Positions 41,531 through 50,003 are shown, counted from the stretch's first letter. The stretch is DNA of 64,000 nt from an uncultured Dehalococcoidia bacterium (GCA_958296445.1 OY282565.1:1501570-1565569); one strand, 5' to 3'. Numbers and translations: made by a program. The notes: a model not told the origin generated them from the letters alone.

Positions 41531-41560
41531 TTGACATTGGCGGGTTGCCGTTCCTATAAT
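41531..41560 (+). promoter_or_regulatory. strong sigma70-type promoter for the TRAP receptor gene
   Basis: TTGACA (41531-41536), 18 bases, TATAAT (41555-41560): both hexamers match the consensus exactly. Leader of about 54 bases with GGGAGGAG before ATG 41621. Confidence 0.85.
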
Positions 41561-41620
41561 CGCGCCTTGATTGCGGTTATGCCGCAACGGAAAGCGGTTT
41601 TCATTGGGAGGAGCGTCGAA

Positions 41621-43045
41621 ATGCGGAAATTTCTTTTTATGGGTCTATTGGGAATCGTAAGCCTGTTCATTGTTGCCTGCGGCGGCGCGGCGACGGCGGT
41701 TCCGCCGACCAGCACGCCCGCGCCTACGGCGGTTCCGGCTACTGCGGCGCCTACGGCGACAATGGCGCCTACTGCAACGATGGCCCCGGATGCGACCGAA
41801 GCGCCCGCCAGAATGGAAGGCGACTATAGCCCGGAACTGCTGGCAATCGCCGCCGAGCGGGCCGGCGGCCCCGGCGCATTCTACGTCGGCGACCTGAATG
41901 ACTTGGTTGGCCCGGCGCCTACGCCGGAGGAAGGCGACGCCGATGGCAATGTGCCTTTGGACGCGCTGGAAAAGCTCAAATTCGTTTATGAGTCCGACTA
42001 TTACCGGAGCGTTATCGAGCGGGCTAAGTTCACCAACCCGACGGAGATGACCTACGACGGAGACCCCATTCTCATTCAGAACGCTTGTGTGAACCGGGCG
42101 CTGGTTTTCTGCAAAATCATGGAAACCTTCTGGTCGCCCAATTTGGAAGAACGCACCAATGGAAAGCTGATTCTTGAGGCTACGTCGTTCCCGGAGCTGG
42201 GTATTGCCGGGCCTGACTCCCTGGGGCTGGTGGGCGACGGAACGCTGGATATGGTCAACATCATCGGCCCCTATGTGGCTGGGGAGTTGCCCGAGTTGGA
42301 GATTCAGTATCTTTTCGGCCTGTACACCGCGCGGTCGCAGCAGTACGAGGCCACTGTGGATATGCTGCCGGACATCGAACAGTTGCTGATTGACGAAACC
42401 GGCGGCTACCCGATCAACGTCAACTGGCACAACGGCGACGACATTTTCCTGTTCACCAAGAAGCCGCTGAACCTGCCGGAAGACGTTGCGGAAATGAAGA
42501 CCCGCGCCTTTGGCACATCGATTTCCGACTGGATTAACGGGATGGGCGGGGCCGCGCAGTTCTTGGCCTTTACCGAGGTTTATACCGCTCTGGAGCGGGG
42601 GATTCTGGAGGCCGGGGTGACCGGCGGCGATGCGGGCTACGGCCAGCGCTGGTACGAAGTCACCGGCTATATCAATGGCCCGCTGACTTCGTGGCCTTCG
42701 AGCCACAATGTCATTAACGCTGATGTCTGGGCCGCCATTCCTGCCGACTTGCAGGAAATAATGAAGGAAGAAGCGGCCAAGCTGGAGTTGGAGGCTTTGC
42801 GCCTGGGTTCGATTCAGAACGAGCTGGGGTTGCAAAAGAACATTGACGCCGGAATGACATACGTGGAGTTCGGGCCGGAAATGCGGGCCCATAGCGATAA
42901 CGCGGTGTCTACCTCGGTGGTTCCGAACTGGGTGGATCGCGTTGGCGGGCCGTCGTCGGAGTTCGTGGCGGTGTTCAACCGGGCTATTGGGCCGGTGGTT
43001 GGGCTTAAGATTGAACCGGACGGGACGATTACTCGGACTCAGTAG
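41621..43045 (+). CDS. TRAP transporter solute-binding lipoprotein, DctP family
   Basis: 474 residues from ATG 41621. Signal segment FLFMGLLGIVSLFIVAC with the lipobox cysteine, then an Ala/Thr/Pro-rich tether (repeats of PTATMAPTATM). The mature domain starts near residue 65 and shows DctP features: ERTNGKLILEA, LGLVGDGTLDMVNI, KTRAFGTSISDWINGMGG, AFTEVYTALERGILEAGVTGG. The insert before the main fold is longer than usual. It would capture an organic acid or similar solute and deliver it to a TRAP permease; no DctQ/DctM genes are in the window. Own promoter. Confidence 0.9.
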   Translation: MRKFLFMGLLGIVSLFIVACGGAATAVPPTSTPAPTAVPATAAPTATMAPTATMAPDATEAPARMEGDYSPELLAIAAERAGGPGAFYVGDLNDLVGPAPTPEEGDADGNVPLDALEKLKFVYESDYYRSVIERAKFTNPTEMTYDGDPILIQNACVNRALVFCKIMETFWSPNLEERTNGKLILEATSFPELGIAGPDSLGLVGDGTLDMVNIIGPYVAGELPELEIQYLFGLYTARSQQYEATVDMLPDIEQLLIDETGGYPINVNWHNGDDIFLFTKKPLNLPEDVAEMKTRAFGTSISDWINGMGGAAQFLAFTEVYTALERGILEAGVTGGDAGYGQRWYEVTGYINGPLTSWPSSHNVINADVWAAIPADLQEIMKEEAAKLELEALRLGSIQNELGLQKNIDAGMTYVEFGPEMRAHSDNAVSTSVVPNWVDRVGGPSSEFVAVFNRAIGPVVGLKIEPDGTITRTQ

Positions 43046-43129
43046 CCTGCGGTTGGGCTGGTTGACGCCGATGGGGGACGCCCTTGGGCCGGTGACGGCT
43101 TGGGGGCGTTTTCCCGTATAATGGCGCTT

Positions 43130-43774
43130 ATGATACGGATGATGCCGGTTTTGCTGGTTGCTGTTGCCTTGCTTTTGGGATGCGCCGGGTCGTCGGCTAC
43201 GGATGCCCCGGCTACGGCGGGGCCTGTTGTTGCGCCGTCGGCTGCTGTGGCGGATGCCGCTACTGCCGCTGCTACGGCTGCGGTGGCGGATGCCGCGACT
43301 GTTGTTGCTACGGCTGCGGCGTTGGGTGGGGCGGCGGCCCCGGATTTCAGCTTTACCCTGTTTCATGGGGAGGGGGAGTTGGGCGGGGGGACGCTTAGTT
43401 TGGCGGAGTTGCGGGGGAGGCCGGTGGTTCTGAATTTCTGGGCGCGGCTTTGTACTCCTTGTTGGTCGGAGATGCCGGAGTTGCAGGATTTCTATGAGGA
43501 ACGGGGCGGGCAGGTTCAGCTTTTGGGCATTGATGTGGGGCAGTTTACTGGCTTGGGTTCGCATAAGGATGCGGGCAGGTTGCTGGATTCTTTGGGTATC
43601 ACGTATCCCGCCGGATATACGGATGATGCCGGAGTTGTCGCCGGATACGGTATCCGGGCGATGCCCACTACGGTTTTTATCACTGCCGAGGGCCGTATCC
43701 ACCGGCACTGGAGCGGCTCGATAAACCGGGAGCAGTTGGAGGGGATAGTGGCGGAACTGCTGGAAGGAGATTAA
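43130..43774 (+). CDS. membrane-anchored TlpA-like thioredoxin/peroxiredoxin-fold protein
   Basis: 214 residues from ATG 43130. A perfect TATAAT at 43117-43122 ends seven bases before this codon, so it is probably a leaderless message; ATG 43121 is the alternative. Lipobox LLLGC (C18), then a tether of Ala/Thr/Val repeats (DAATAAATAAVADAAT) of about 45 residues. Thioredoxin domain: FWARLCTPCWSEMPELQDF with CxxC, DVGQFTGLG, and the cis-proline-containing GIRAMPTTVFIT. It should act outside the membrane in thiol-disulfide exchange. Confidence 0.88.
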   Translation: MIRMMPVLLVAVALLLGCAGSSATDAPATAGPVVAPSAAVADAATAAATAAVADAATVVATAAALGGAAAPDFSFTLFHGEGELGGGTLSLAELRGRPVVLNFWARLCTPCWSEMPELQDFYEERGGQVQLLGIDVGQFTGLGSHKDAGRLLDSLGITYPAGYTDDAGVVAGYGIRAMPTTVFITAEGRIHRHWSGSINREQLEGIVAELLEGD

Positions 43775-43804
43775 GCAATCGCAGCCTCAACAACAGATTT
43801 GGGT

Positions 43805-44980
43805 ATGCCTGGGGTAAACAAGCCGCTGTTCCTGATAGTGGTTTCGATTTCCTTTATATCGGCTCAAAACGCGGTGGTGATGCTTCCGCCGTTGCTGAAT
43901 GACATAGGCAAGGAGTTTGGGGTTTCCGATTCGGTGGTCGGGCAGCTTGCCACGGCGACTTTCGCGGGATGGGCGATTGCCGCGATTATGGTCGGGCCGC
44001 TGTCCGATTCTTTTGGGCGGCGGCCGGTGGCGGTGAGCAGTTTGTTTCTGATGGCGGTTGGGGTGTTCGCTGCGGCCTTCGCGCCCAATCTGGCGGTTCT
44101 GATGGTGCTGCGGGCGCTTACCGGGCTGTCGGGCGGGGGGATTCCGCCCAACAGCATGGCGGCGGTGGTTGATGTTATATCGCCGGAGCGTCGGAGCCAG
44201 ACGGTAGGGGCTTTGATGGCGATTGTGATGCTGGCGGGGGCGGTGAGCGTGCCGTTGCTGACCTTGCTGGCGGACTGGCTGAACTGGCGGTATGCGTTGG
44301 CGGCGTGGGGGATGGTCCTGACGTCGGGCTTTTTGTTGAACTGGCTGTGGTTTCCGGCGGGCAACAGGGAGCGAATCCGCAACTTCTCCTTTTTCTCCCG
44401 GTACCGGGTGCTTCTGGCTATGCGGTTTTTCCAGGCGGCGATTACCGCTAATGTGAGCCACCGCATCGCCTTTTGGGCTATGTTTACCTATATGGTGATT
44501 TATTTGAAGGATGCCTATGGGGTTAGCACCGGGGCGGCGGCGGCGCCGGTGCTGATTGCGGCGGTTTGGCAGGGCATCGGGAGCTATGCCGGGGGCTCCA
44601 TAGCTAGGATGCGGAATCGGGGGATTGTGCTGGCGGTTCTGATGTTGGCCGGGGGGCTTTGCGGGCTGGCGTTTTTCGCTTTTGCCGTGGGGTTCTGGGC
44701 GTCGGTGGCGCTGGCGTCGGTTGGGTCGGGGCTGTTGAGCGTGATGTTTCCGGCGATGATTGCGATGAGTACCGAGGTGTCGGGGGAGTCTAGGGCTACC
44801 GGCGTGGGGCTGATGGGACTTACCAACCAGTTGGGCGGGATGGGCGGGGCGGCGCTGGGCGGGATTCTGCTGGCTAAGGTGGGGTATGAGGCCGTGGGGT
44901 TTATGTGCCTGGGGATGACGGTGGTAAGCGCGTTGGCGGTGGGGCTGTTTATCCGGCGGCCGGTGCGGTATGACGGCTGA
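43805..44980 (+). CDS. major facilitator superfamily transporter
   Basis: 391 residues, about 12 membrane helices. The loop between helices 2 and 3 has GPLSDSFGRRPVAV, the MFS signature D-x-x-GRR. The second signature region after helix 8 (GGSIARMRNRGIVLAVL) is weaker. Similar to drug or small-solute exporters. ATG 43805 is preferred over TTG 43799. It follows the TlpA gene by 30 bases. Its stop lies 14 bases before selC on the other strand. Substrate unknown. Confidence 0.9.
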   Translation: MPGVNKPLFLIVVSISFISAQNAVVMLPPLLNDIGKEFGVSDSVVGQLATATFAGWAIAAIMVGPLSDSFGRRPVAVSSLFLMAVGVFAAAFAPNLAVLMVLRALTGLSGGGIPPNSMAAVVDVISPERRSQTVGALMAIVMLAGAVSVPLLTLLADWLNWRYALAAWGMVLTSGFLLNWLWFPAGNRERIRNFSFFSRYRVLLAMRFFQAAITANVSHRIAFWAMFTYMVIYLKDAYGVSTGAAAAPVLIAAVWQGIGSYAGGSIARMRNRGIVLAVLMLAGGLCGLAFFAFAVGFWASVALASVGSGLLSVMFPAMIAMSTEVSGESRATGVGLMGLTNQLGGMGGAALGGILLAKVGYEAVGFMCLGMTVVSALAVGLFIRRPVRYDG

Positions 44981-44994
44981 GCCGCTGGGGATGC

Positions 44995-45091
44995 TGGCGG
45001 GAGTGCGAGGGAGTCGAACCCACCTACCCCGCTGCTAACGAGGCATAACGGATTTGAAGTCCGCAAGAGCCACCGGGCCCCATCCACTCCC
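44995..45091 (-). tRNA. selC: selenocysteine tRNA, anticodon UCA
   Basis: Read on the minus strand: 5' end at 45091, CCA encoded at 44997-44995; 97 bases. GGGAGTG pairs with CACTCCC in the acceptor. The D arm is GGGGCC-CGGT-GGCTCT, a 6-base-pair stem with a 4-base loop, typical of bacterial tRNA-Sec. Anticodon loop CTTCAAA with the stem GCGGA/TCCGT gives anticodon TCA, which reads UGA. A long variable arm CCTCG...CGGGG and the T loop GGGTTCGACTCCC follow. A mismatch lies at the last acceptor pair and in the T stem, but all tRNA-Sec features are there. It supports UGA decoding in the AhpD-like gene. Confidence 0.93.
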
Positions 45092-45105
45092 TTAATGGCC
45101 GGGGG

Positions 45106-45184
45106 TTTTAACGCAGAGTTCGCAGAGGGGGCGCAGAGGGCGCGGAGTTTTTTCTTGGATAGCTTTGCGTTTTTTGCGTTAAAA
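45106..45184. repeat. AACGCAGAG repeat with long inverted ends
   Basis: TTTTAACGCA (45106-45115) and TGCGTTAAAA (45175-45184) are exact complements, with several GCAGAG units inside. Between selC and trxA; may terminate trxA. Confidence 0.65.
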
Positions 45185-45196
45185 CCCTTGGTTGGG

Positions 45197-45526
45197 TTAG
45201 CTGCCTAGGACGGAGTCTATTTTTTTCTTTAGGGCTCCTTTGGGGACAGCGCCGATGATTTGGTCTACGGGCTGGCCGTTCTTGAAGAAGATGAGGGCGG
45301 GGATGCTGCGGACGCCGTACTGCATGGCGACGTTGGGGCTGCTGTCGACGTCGAGCTTGCCGACGGTTAGCTTGCCGTCGTATTCCATCGCCATATCGTG
45401 TACCGATGGGGCGATCATTTTGCAGGGGCCGCACCACTCGGCCCAGAAGTCTACCAGGACGGGCAGTTCGGACTTTAGCACCTCGGAATCCCAGTTCTGA
45501 TCGGTCACCTCGATGGGTTCTGGCAT
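45197..45526 (-). CDS. trxA: thioredoxin
   Basis: 109 residues: classic thioredoxin with FWAEWCGPCKMIAPS (CGPC active site), DVDSSPNVAMQYGVRSIPALIFF (cis-proline) and GAVPKGAL. Reduces protein disulfides in the cytoplasm and could serve as reductant for the AhpD-like selenoprotein or TlpA pathway (inference). ATG 45526 has GGGAGGACACT upstream. Single gene. Confidence 0.95.
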   Translation of the reverse strand: MPEPIEVTDQNWDSEVLKSELPVLVDFWAEWCGPCKMIAPSVHDMAMEYDGKLTVGKLDVDSSPNVAMQYGVRSIPALIFFKNGQPVDQIIGAVPKGALKKKIDSVLGS

Positions 45527-45653
45527 AGTGTCCTCCCGGAAATGTATTGGGCTGCCCTGATTTCGGGCCCCGTCGGTAGAGGGGCGGCCGGGGCTCGTGG
45601 GCGGCGAATGGGGTCAAGTATCGGAACCAGTTTAATTCGGCTGTTGCGGTAGG

Positions 45654-46172
45654 TCAACCGGCGGCTGTCATTGGTGGGGTTCCCGCCTTTGCGGGGAGGG
45701 CGGGGGTTTGGCGGGGGTTGCGGAGGGTTTCGCGTAGTTGGCGGGTGATGGCGCGGGTGTAGGGGTCTATTTCGCGGGTGCGTTGGGGGCGGTTGCGGGG
45801 GATGATGCCGAAAGGGGGCGCGGGTTTGGGTTTGGGGGTTAGTTCTCCGGCGAATAGATGGGTGAATAGGAGGCTGTTGGCGTGGTTGGGGAACAGGGTT
45901 ACGGCGATGGCCCGGGGTTCGGGGGTGGTTTTGTTGTCGCGGTGACGGTTTAGGTAGTGGTGGAGGGACATAAAGGTGTTCAGGGGCATTACCTCTTTGG
46001 CGATTTTCAGGATGAAGGGGTGGGATTCGGGGAGGGGTTTGTTGTCGGTTAGGGCGGTGTGCCAGTCGTGGCAGTATTCCTCGGAGATGCGGCGCAGGCG
46101 GAGGATGGCTAGGGGGAAGGCGAATTTTCGGCGTAGGGCGTTGATTTGGTTGCGGATGGATTTTAGGCTCAT
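45654..46172 (-). CDS. conserved hypothetical basic protein
   Basis: 172 residues: MSLKSIRNQINALRRKFAFP, LRLRRISEEYCHDWHTAL, LPESHPFILKIAKEV, a linking part, and a Pro/Arg-rich C-terminus. ATG 46172 follows AGAGGAGACCCCCA. No signal or membrane helix; function unknown to me. The high content of Lys, Arg and Thr-Pro after residue 115 suggests a disordered tail. Its neighbours do not help. Confidence 0.6.
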   Translation of the reverse strand: MSLKSIRNQINALRRKFAFPLAILRLRRISEEYCHDWHTALTDNKPLPESHPFILKIAKEVMPLNTFMSLHHYLNRHRDNKTTPEPRAIAVTLFPNHANSLLFTHLFAGELTPKPKPAPPFGIIPRNRPQRTREIDPYTRAITRQLRETLRNPRQTPALPAKAGTPPMTAAG

Positions 46173-47160
46173 TGGGGGTCTCCTCTTGGGGGGTTGGGGA
46201 TTTTTTTGATTTTCCGGCCATTTCCCGCCATTTCCTGCCGTTTTGGGGTTGGCGCGGGATTTTTTTTGATTTTCCTGTCATTTTCCCCCATTTTCTCCCA
46301 TTTCGTTGTCTGAATCAGGATTTTCGGGATTGGGGGATTGGCGGGATGGTTTTGGCAGTTTGGGGGTTCGGGTTTTTTGTTTTGCCGGACATTTTTGGAC
46401 ATTTTTGGACATTTGGGCGGGATTCTTCGCTTCGCTCAGAATGACAGGGGCTTGCTCGGAATGACGAGCGGGCTAGGATTACGGGCGATGGTGAAGGGTC
46501 TGGCGGTTTAGGGTGGGATTCTTCGCTTTGCTCAGAATGACAGGGGCTTGCTCGGAATGACAGGCGGGCCGGGATTACGGGCGGGTTGTTTGGGTTATGG
46601 CACGTTATTATTATGGTAGGGAGTGGTTATCGGGGTTGGCAAGGGGTTGGTGTCATCAAATTGCCGGGGGGTGGGGGCGGTTTTTTTCGAGGTTTGGTCG
46701 TGGTTGCGGGGGTGACGGGCGCACGGCTGTGCGCCCCTACGGGGGGTGGGGGGACGGGAAGGGTCTGGCGGCCCAAGGTGGGATTCTTCGCTTTGCTCAG
46801 AATGACAGGGGGGTTGCTCGGGATGACAGGGGGCGGGTGGGATGCCGGGCGGTTGGTATGGGATGACGGGGGGCGGGGGTGGGGTTTTGTTGTTGGGGTT
46901 CGGGCCGTGGTTGCGGAGGGTGTGGGCGCACGTCAGTGCGCCCCTACGGGGTGCGGGGGTTGGGGTGATGTGGGGGCGTGTTGGGGATGGCGGCGTTCCT
47001 TTGCTGTGATGGGCGGCGGGACGGGAAGGGTCTGGCGGCCCAAGGTGAGATTCTTCGCTTTGCTCAGAATGACAGGGGGTTGCTCAGAATGACAGGGGCG
47101 GGCGGGGTGCTGGACGGTTGTATGGTATGACGGGGGGTGGGGTGGGTTGGAATCATTGGG
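46173..47160. repeat. repeat-filled spacer of about 1 kb
   Basis: Holds, in order: direct TTTTTTGATTTTCC(G/T)GCCATTT units (46200-46300), the TGTCTGAATCAGGATTTTCGGGATT element (46308), three TTGGACATT copies (about 46390), two FAQND elements (46410-46580), GGGCGCACGGCTGTGCGCCCCTACGGGG (46717-46746), another FAQND (46750-46825), GGGCGCACGTCAGTGCGCCCCTACGGG (about 46924) and a final FAQND (47025-47095). No gene seen except the promoter-like TATAGT at 47171-47176. Confidence 0.8.
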
Positions 47161-47186
47161 GGGTTGGCTGTATAGTGTTGGGCGAT

Positions 47187-50003
47187 ATGAGTTCTGTTGA
47201 GCGAATTGGGCAGGGGGCCGGGGGGCTGCGGGCTGGCGACCGTGTGGAGCTGGCCCTGGAGTCGTGGGGGCGGCTGGGGGAGGCTATGGCGCGGCATGAG
47301 GGTGTGCCTGTGTTCGTTTTTGGGGGTATTCCCGGGGAGCGGGTGGTTGGGGAGGTGGTGCGGGTTCACCGGAAATATGTTTCGGCGGCGGTGGTGGAGG
47401 TGCTGGAGGCTGTTTCGGGTCGGGTGGAGCCGCCTTGCCGGTATTTTGGGGAGTGTACCGGGTGCCAGTGGCAGCATTTGGATTATGAGGCGCAATTGGT
47501 TGCCAAGCGGGAAAAGGTGGTTGATGCGCTGGTTCGGGTTGGGGGGTTGTTTTCGGGGGCGGGGGATGTGGGGGTGGCTGATGGTGTTGCTGCGGCGGCT
47601 GGTACTGCTGCGGCGGATGATGGCCTTGGCTTGGGGGGTTCCGGGTCGGTGGGGGCTAGTGCTGCGGCGGGGGATGGCGCGGCGGATGCGGTGGGGGCTG
47701 GTGGTGTTGCGGCGGGCGATGGGCCGGGGTTGGGGGGTTCCGGGTTGGCGGATGCGGCGGTGGCCGGTGCTGATGCGGTGGTGGGGGATACTTTGCCGTC
47801 GGATAGGCGGTATGGATACCGGAATCATGCTCGGTTTACGGTTAATCGTGGGGGGGAGTTGGGGTTTGTTAACCGGGAAACTCGGCGGTTTGTGCGGGTT
47901 GATTATTGTATGTTGATGCGGGACGGCGTTAATGCCGTTTTGGAGCAATTGCAAGATAGGTGCCAGGAGACTACGCAGTTGTCGGTTCGCGGCGGGGCGG
48001 GGGCCGTGGATTCCCGCTTTCGCGGGAATGACGGGGGGCTATTGGTTGGCGGCGGGGCTGGTGGTTCGGTTGGCGGCGGGGTTGGTGGTTCGGTTGGTGC
48101 TGGGATTGGCGATTCGGTTGGTGTTGGTGTTGGTGGTTCGGTTGGCGGCGGGGTGGGCGAGTCGGTTGGTGCCGGGGCGGGTGATTCGGTTGGTGCCGGG
48201 ACGGGTGATTCGGTTGGTGCCGGGGCGGGCGAGTCGGTTGGTGCCGGGGTGGGCGATTCTGCTGGTGCCGGGGCTGGTGGTTTGGCTGGTGCCGGGGCTG
48301 GTGATTCTGCTGGTGCCGGGGCTGGCGATTTGGCTGGCGCCGGGGCGGGCGATTCGGTTCGCGGCTGGGCTGGTGGTTCCGCTGGTGGCGGGGTGGGCGA
48401 TTCTGCTGGTGCCGGGGTTGGTGGTTCGGTTGGCGGTGGGGTGGGCGAGTCGGTTGGCGCCGGTGGGGATGGGGGGTATTTGGTGCAGCCTCGGTTGTTT
48501 AGTCCGGGGGTTGGTGTTGTTACGGGGCAGAGGCGGTATGTTGAGTCGGTGCCGTTTCCTGAGGGTGGGGAGAGCCGGTTTTTTGTGTCGTCGCCGTCTT
48601 TTTTTCAGGTGAATGTGGAGCAGGCGGCGCGGGCGGCGGCGGTGGTGCGCGATGGGCTGGATTTGGGGCCGGAGGATGTGTTGCTGGACGCATATACGGG
48701 GGTGGGGACGTTTGCGGTTTTGCTGGCGCCTTATGTGGGGAGGGTGGTTGCGGTGGAGGAGTCGGCGGCGGCGGTGGCGGATGCTCGGGAGAATGTGAGG
48801 CAGAACGCCGGGGTGGTTGCGGTGGAGGAGTCGGCGGCGGCGGTGGCGGATGCTCGGGAGAATGTGGGGCAGAACGCCGGGGCGGGGGCGGTGGAGGAGT
48901 CGGCGGCGGTGGCGGATGCTCGGGAGAATGTGGGGCAGAACGCCGGGGCGGGCGTGGTGGAGGAGTCGGCGGCGGCGGTGGCGGATGCTCGGGAGAATGT
49001 GGGGCGGAACGCGGCGGGGGGGGCGGTGGAGTTTGTGTTGGGACGGACGGAGAAGGTTTTGGGGGAGCTGGCGGTGCGCCCGGATGCGGTGGTGCTGGAT
49101 CCGCCCCGGTCGGGGTGTCAGCCGCAGGCTTTGGAGAAGCTGCTGGAGCTGGCGCCGGGGCGGGTGGCGTATGTTTCTTGTGACCCGGAAACGCTGGCTC
49201 GGGATCTTAAGGTGCTTTGCAGGGGCGGGTATGCTTTGCGGCGGGTTGTGCCGATAGATATGTTTCCGCAGACGCATCATGTTGAGTGTGTGGCTCTGTT
49301 GCGGTGGGTTGGGGCGTCGTCGGCGGCTGGGTCGGCTGGGCTGGTGTTGGCGTCGGCGTCGCCGCGGCGGCGGGAGCTTATGGACGGGCTGGGGCTGGGG
49401 TTTGAGGTTGCGCCGGCGGATGTGCCGGAGGATGCTTTGCCGGGCGAGGGGCCGCAGGATATGGTGGAGCGGCTGTCGCGGGATAAGGCGCTGAAGGTGG
49501 CGGCTAGGATGGGGGAGGGGTTTGTTGTCGGGGCGGATAGCACGGTGGTTCATTTGGGGGAGGCTTTGGGGAAGCCGCGGGACGATGACGAGGCCCGGGC
49601 GATGCTGCGGCGGCTGCGGGGGACGGTGCATCACGTTTGTACCGGGCTTACTGTGGTTGACGCGGCTACGGGGCGTTTGATGACGGTTAGTATGACGTCG
49701 CAAATTACGCTGCGGGATTTTTCCGATGGGGAGATAGAGGCTAGTATTGCGGCGGGGACGCCGCGGGATAAGGCGGGGGCTTATGCGGTGCAGGATACTG
49801 CGCTGCGGCCGGCGGCGGGCTGGGACGGGTGTTATTACAACATTGTCGGGTTGCCTATTTGTCGTCTGTTGGAGTTGCTGGGGGAATTGGGGTGGAGGGC
49901 GCCGTTGGGGTGGAGTCTGCCGGAGGGGGCGGCCTGCGGCGCGGGATGCCCTAGTTTTTCGGCGGCTGCATCTCTTTCCGGGGAAGGGCTGGGGCTTTCC
50001 TGA
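47187..50003 (+). CDS. fusion of 23S rRNA (uracil-5-)-methyltransferase (RlmD/RumA) and Maf-type nucleotide pyrophosphatase
   Basis: 938 residues. Part 1: TRAM domain (residues about 1-75, with GEMARHEGVPVFVFGG-type text), an Fe-S site C-x5-C-x2-C (PPCRYFGECTGC), later YCMLM, AdoMet loop DAYTGVGTFAVLLAP and catalytic VSCDPETLARDL; this methylates U in 23S rRNA. Part 2: from about residue 717, LVLASASPRRRELMDGLGL, the GADSTVVHLGEALGKP and SDGEIEASIAAGTPRDKAGAYAVQ motifs of Maf, which hydrolyses non-canonical NTPs. It is one frame with no stop. Three low-complexity inserts interrupt part 1: Gly/Ala runs, 24-base repeats and 69-base repeats. The start overlaps no RBS but a TATAGT sits 10 bases before. 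Confidence 0.9.
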   Translation: MSSVERIGQGAGGLRAGDRVELALESWGRLGEAMARHEGVPVFVFGGIPGERVVGEVVRVHRKYVSAAVVEVLEAVSGRVEPPCRYFGECTGCQWQHLDYEAQLVAKREKVVDALVRVGGLFSGAGDVGVADGVAAAAGTAAADDGLGLGGSGSVGASAAAGDGAADAVGAGGVAAGDGPGLGGSGLADAAVAGADAVVGDTLPSDRRYGYRNHARFTVNRGGELGFVNRETRRFVRVDYCMLMRDGVNAVLEQLQDRCQETTQLSVRGGAGAVDSRFRGNDGGLLVGGGAGGSVGGGVGGSVGAGIGDSVGVGVGGSVGGGVGESVGAGAGDSVGAGTGDSVGAGAGESVGAGVGDSAGAGAGGLAGAGAGDSAGAGAGDLAGAGAGDSVRGWAGGSAGGGVGDSAGAGVGGSVGGGVGESVGAGGDGGYLVQPRLFSPGVGVVTGQRRYVESVPFPEGGESRFFVSSPSFFQVNVEQAARAAAVVRDGLDLGPEDVLLDAYTGVGTFAVLLAPYVGRVVAVEESAAAVADARENVRQNAGVVAVEESAAAVADARENVGQNAGAGAVEESAAVADARENVGQNAGAGVVEESAAAVADARENVGRNAAGGAVEFVLGRTEKVLGELAVRPDAVVLDPPRSGCQPQALEKLLELAPGRVAYVSCDPETLARDLKVLCRGGYALRRVVPIDMFPQTHHVECVALLRWVGASSAAGSAGLVLASASPRRRELMDGLGLGFEVAPADVPEDALPGEGPQDMVERLSRDKALKVAARMGEGFVVGADSTVVHLGEALGKPRDDDEARAMLRRLRGTVHHVCTGLTVVDAATGRLMTVSMTSQITLRDFSDGEIEASIAAGTPRDKAGAYAVQDTALRPAAGWDGCYYNIVGLPICRLLELLGELGWRAPLGWSLPEGAACGAGCPSFSAAASLSGEGLGLS
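48008..48470 (+). repeat. in-frame 24-base minisatellite and a REP-like unit inside the RlmD-Maf gene
   Basis: A REP element (GATTCCCGCTTTCGCGGGAATGACGGG, 48008-48036) is read in frame as DSRFRGNDGG. It is followed by about 17 tandem 24-base units encoding G(A/G)G(x)(S/L)(V/A)G, such as GAGDSVGAG, up to about 48460. The repeat has no role known in RlmD and splits the protein between the Fe-S and AdoMet domains. Confidence 0.85.
48744..49016 (+). repeat. four tandem 66-69-base repeats inside the AdoMet domain of RlmD
   Basis: Units begin at about 48744 and 48813 and then at two further places, each encoding (V/A)(V/G)(A/V)VEESAAAVADARENV(R/G)(Q/R)NA. The first unit is part of the normal AdoMet-binding strand-helix; the extra copies are in-frame duplications. 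The third lacks one alanine codon. Confidence 0.9.

Noticed and set aside
41645..43708. Long minus-strand open frame (687 codons) opposite the TRAP receptor
   Set aside because: Shadow of two real plus-strand genes caused by high G+C; protein is Arg/His/Pro-rich with no motif.
44995..45091. Suppressor or ordinary tRNA-Ser/Trp
   Set aside because: The anticodon UCA with long variable arm, 6-base-pair D stem and 4-base D loop fits only tRNA-Sec.
48039..49703. Minus-strand frame (554 codons) opposite the RlmD-Maf repeats
   Set aside because: Its Arg/His/Thr-Asn repeats mirror the coding minisatellites on the plus strand; no start or ribosome binding site fits.
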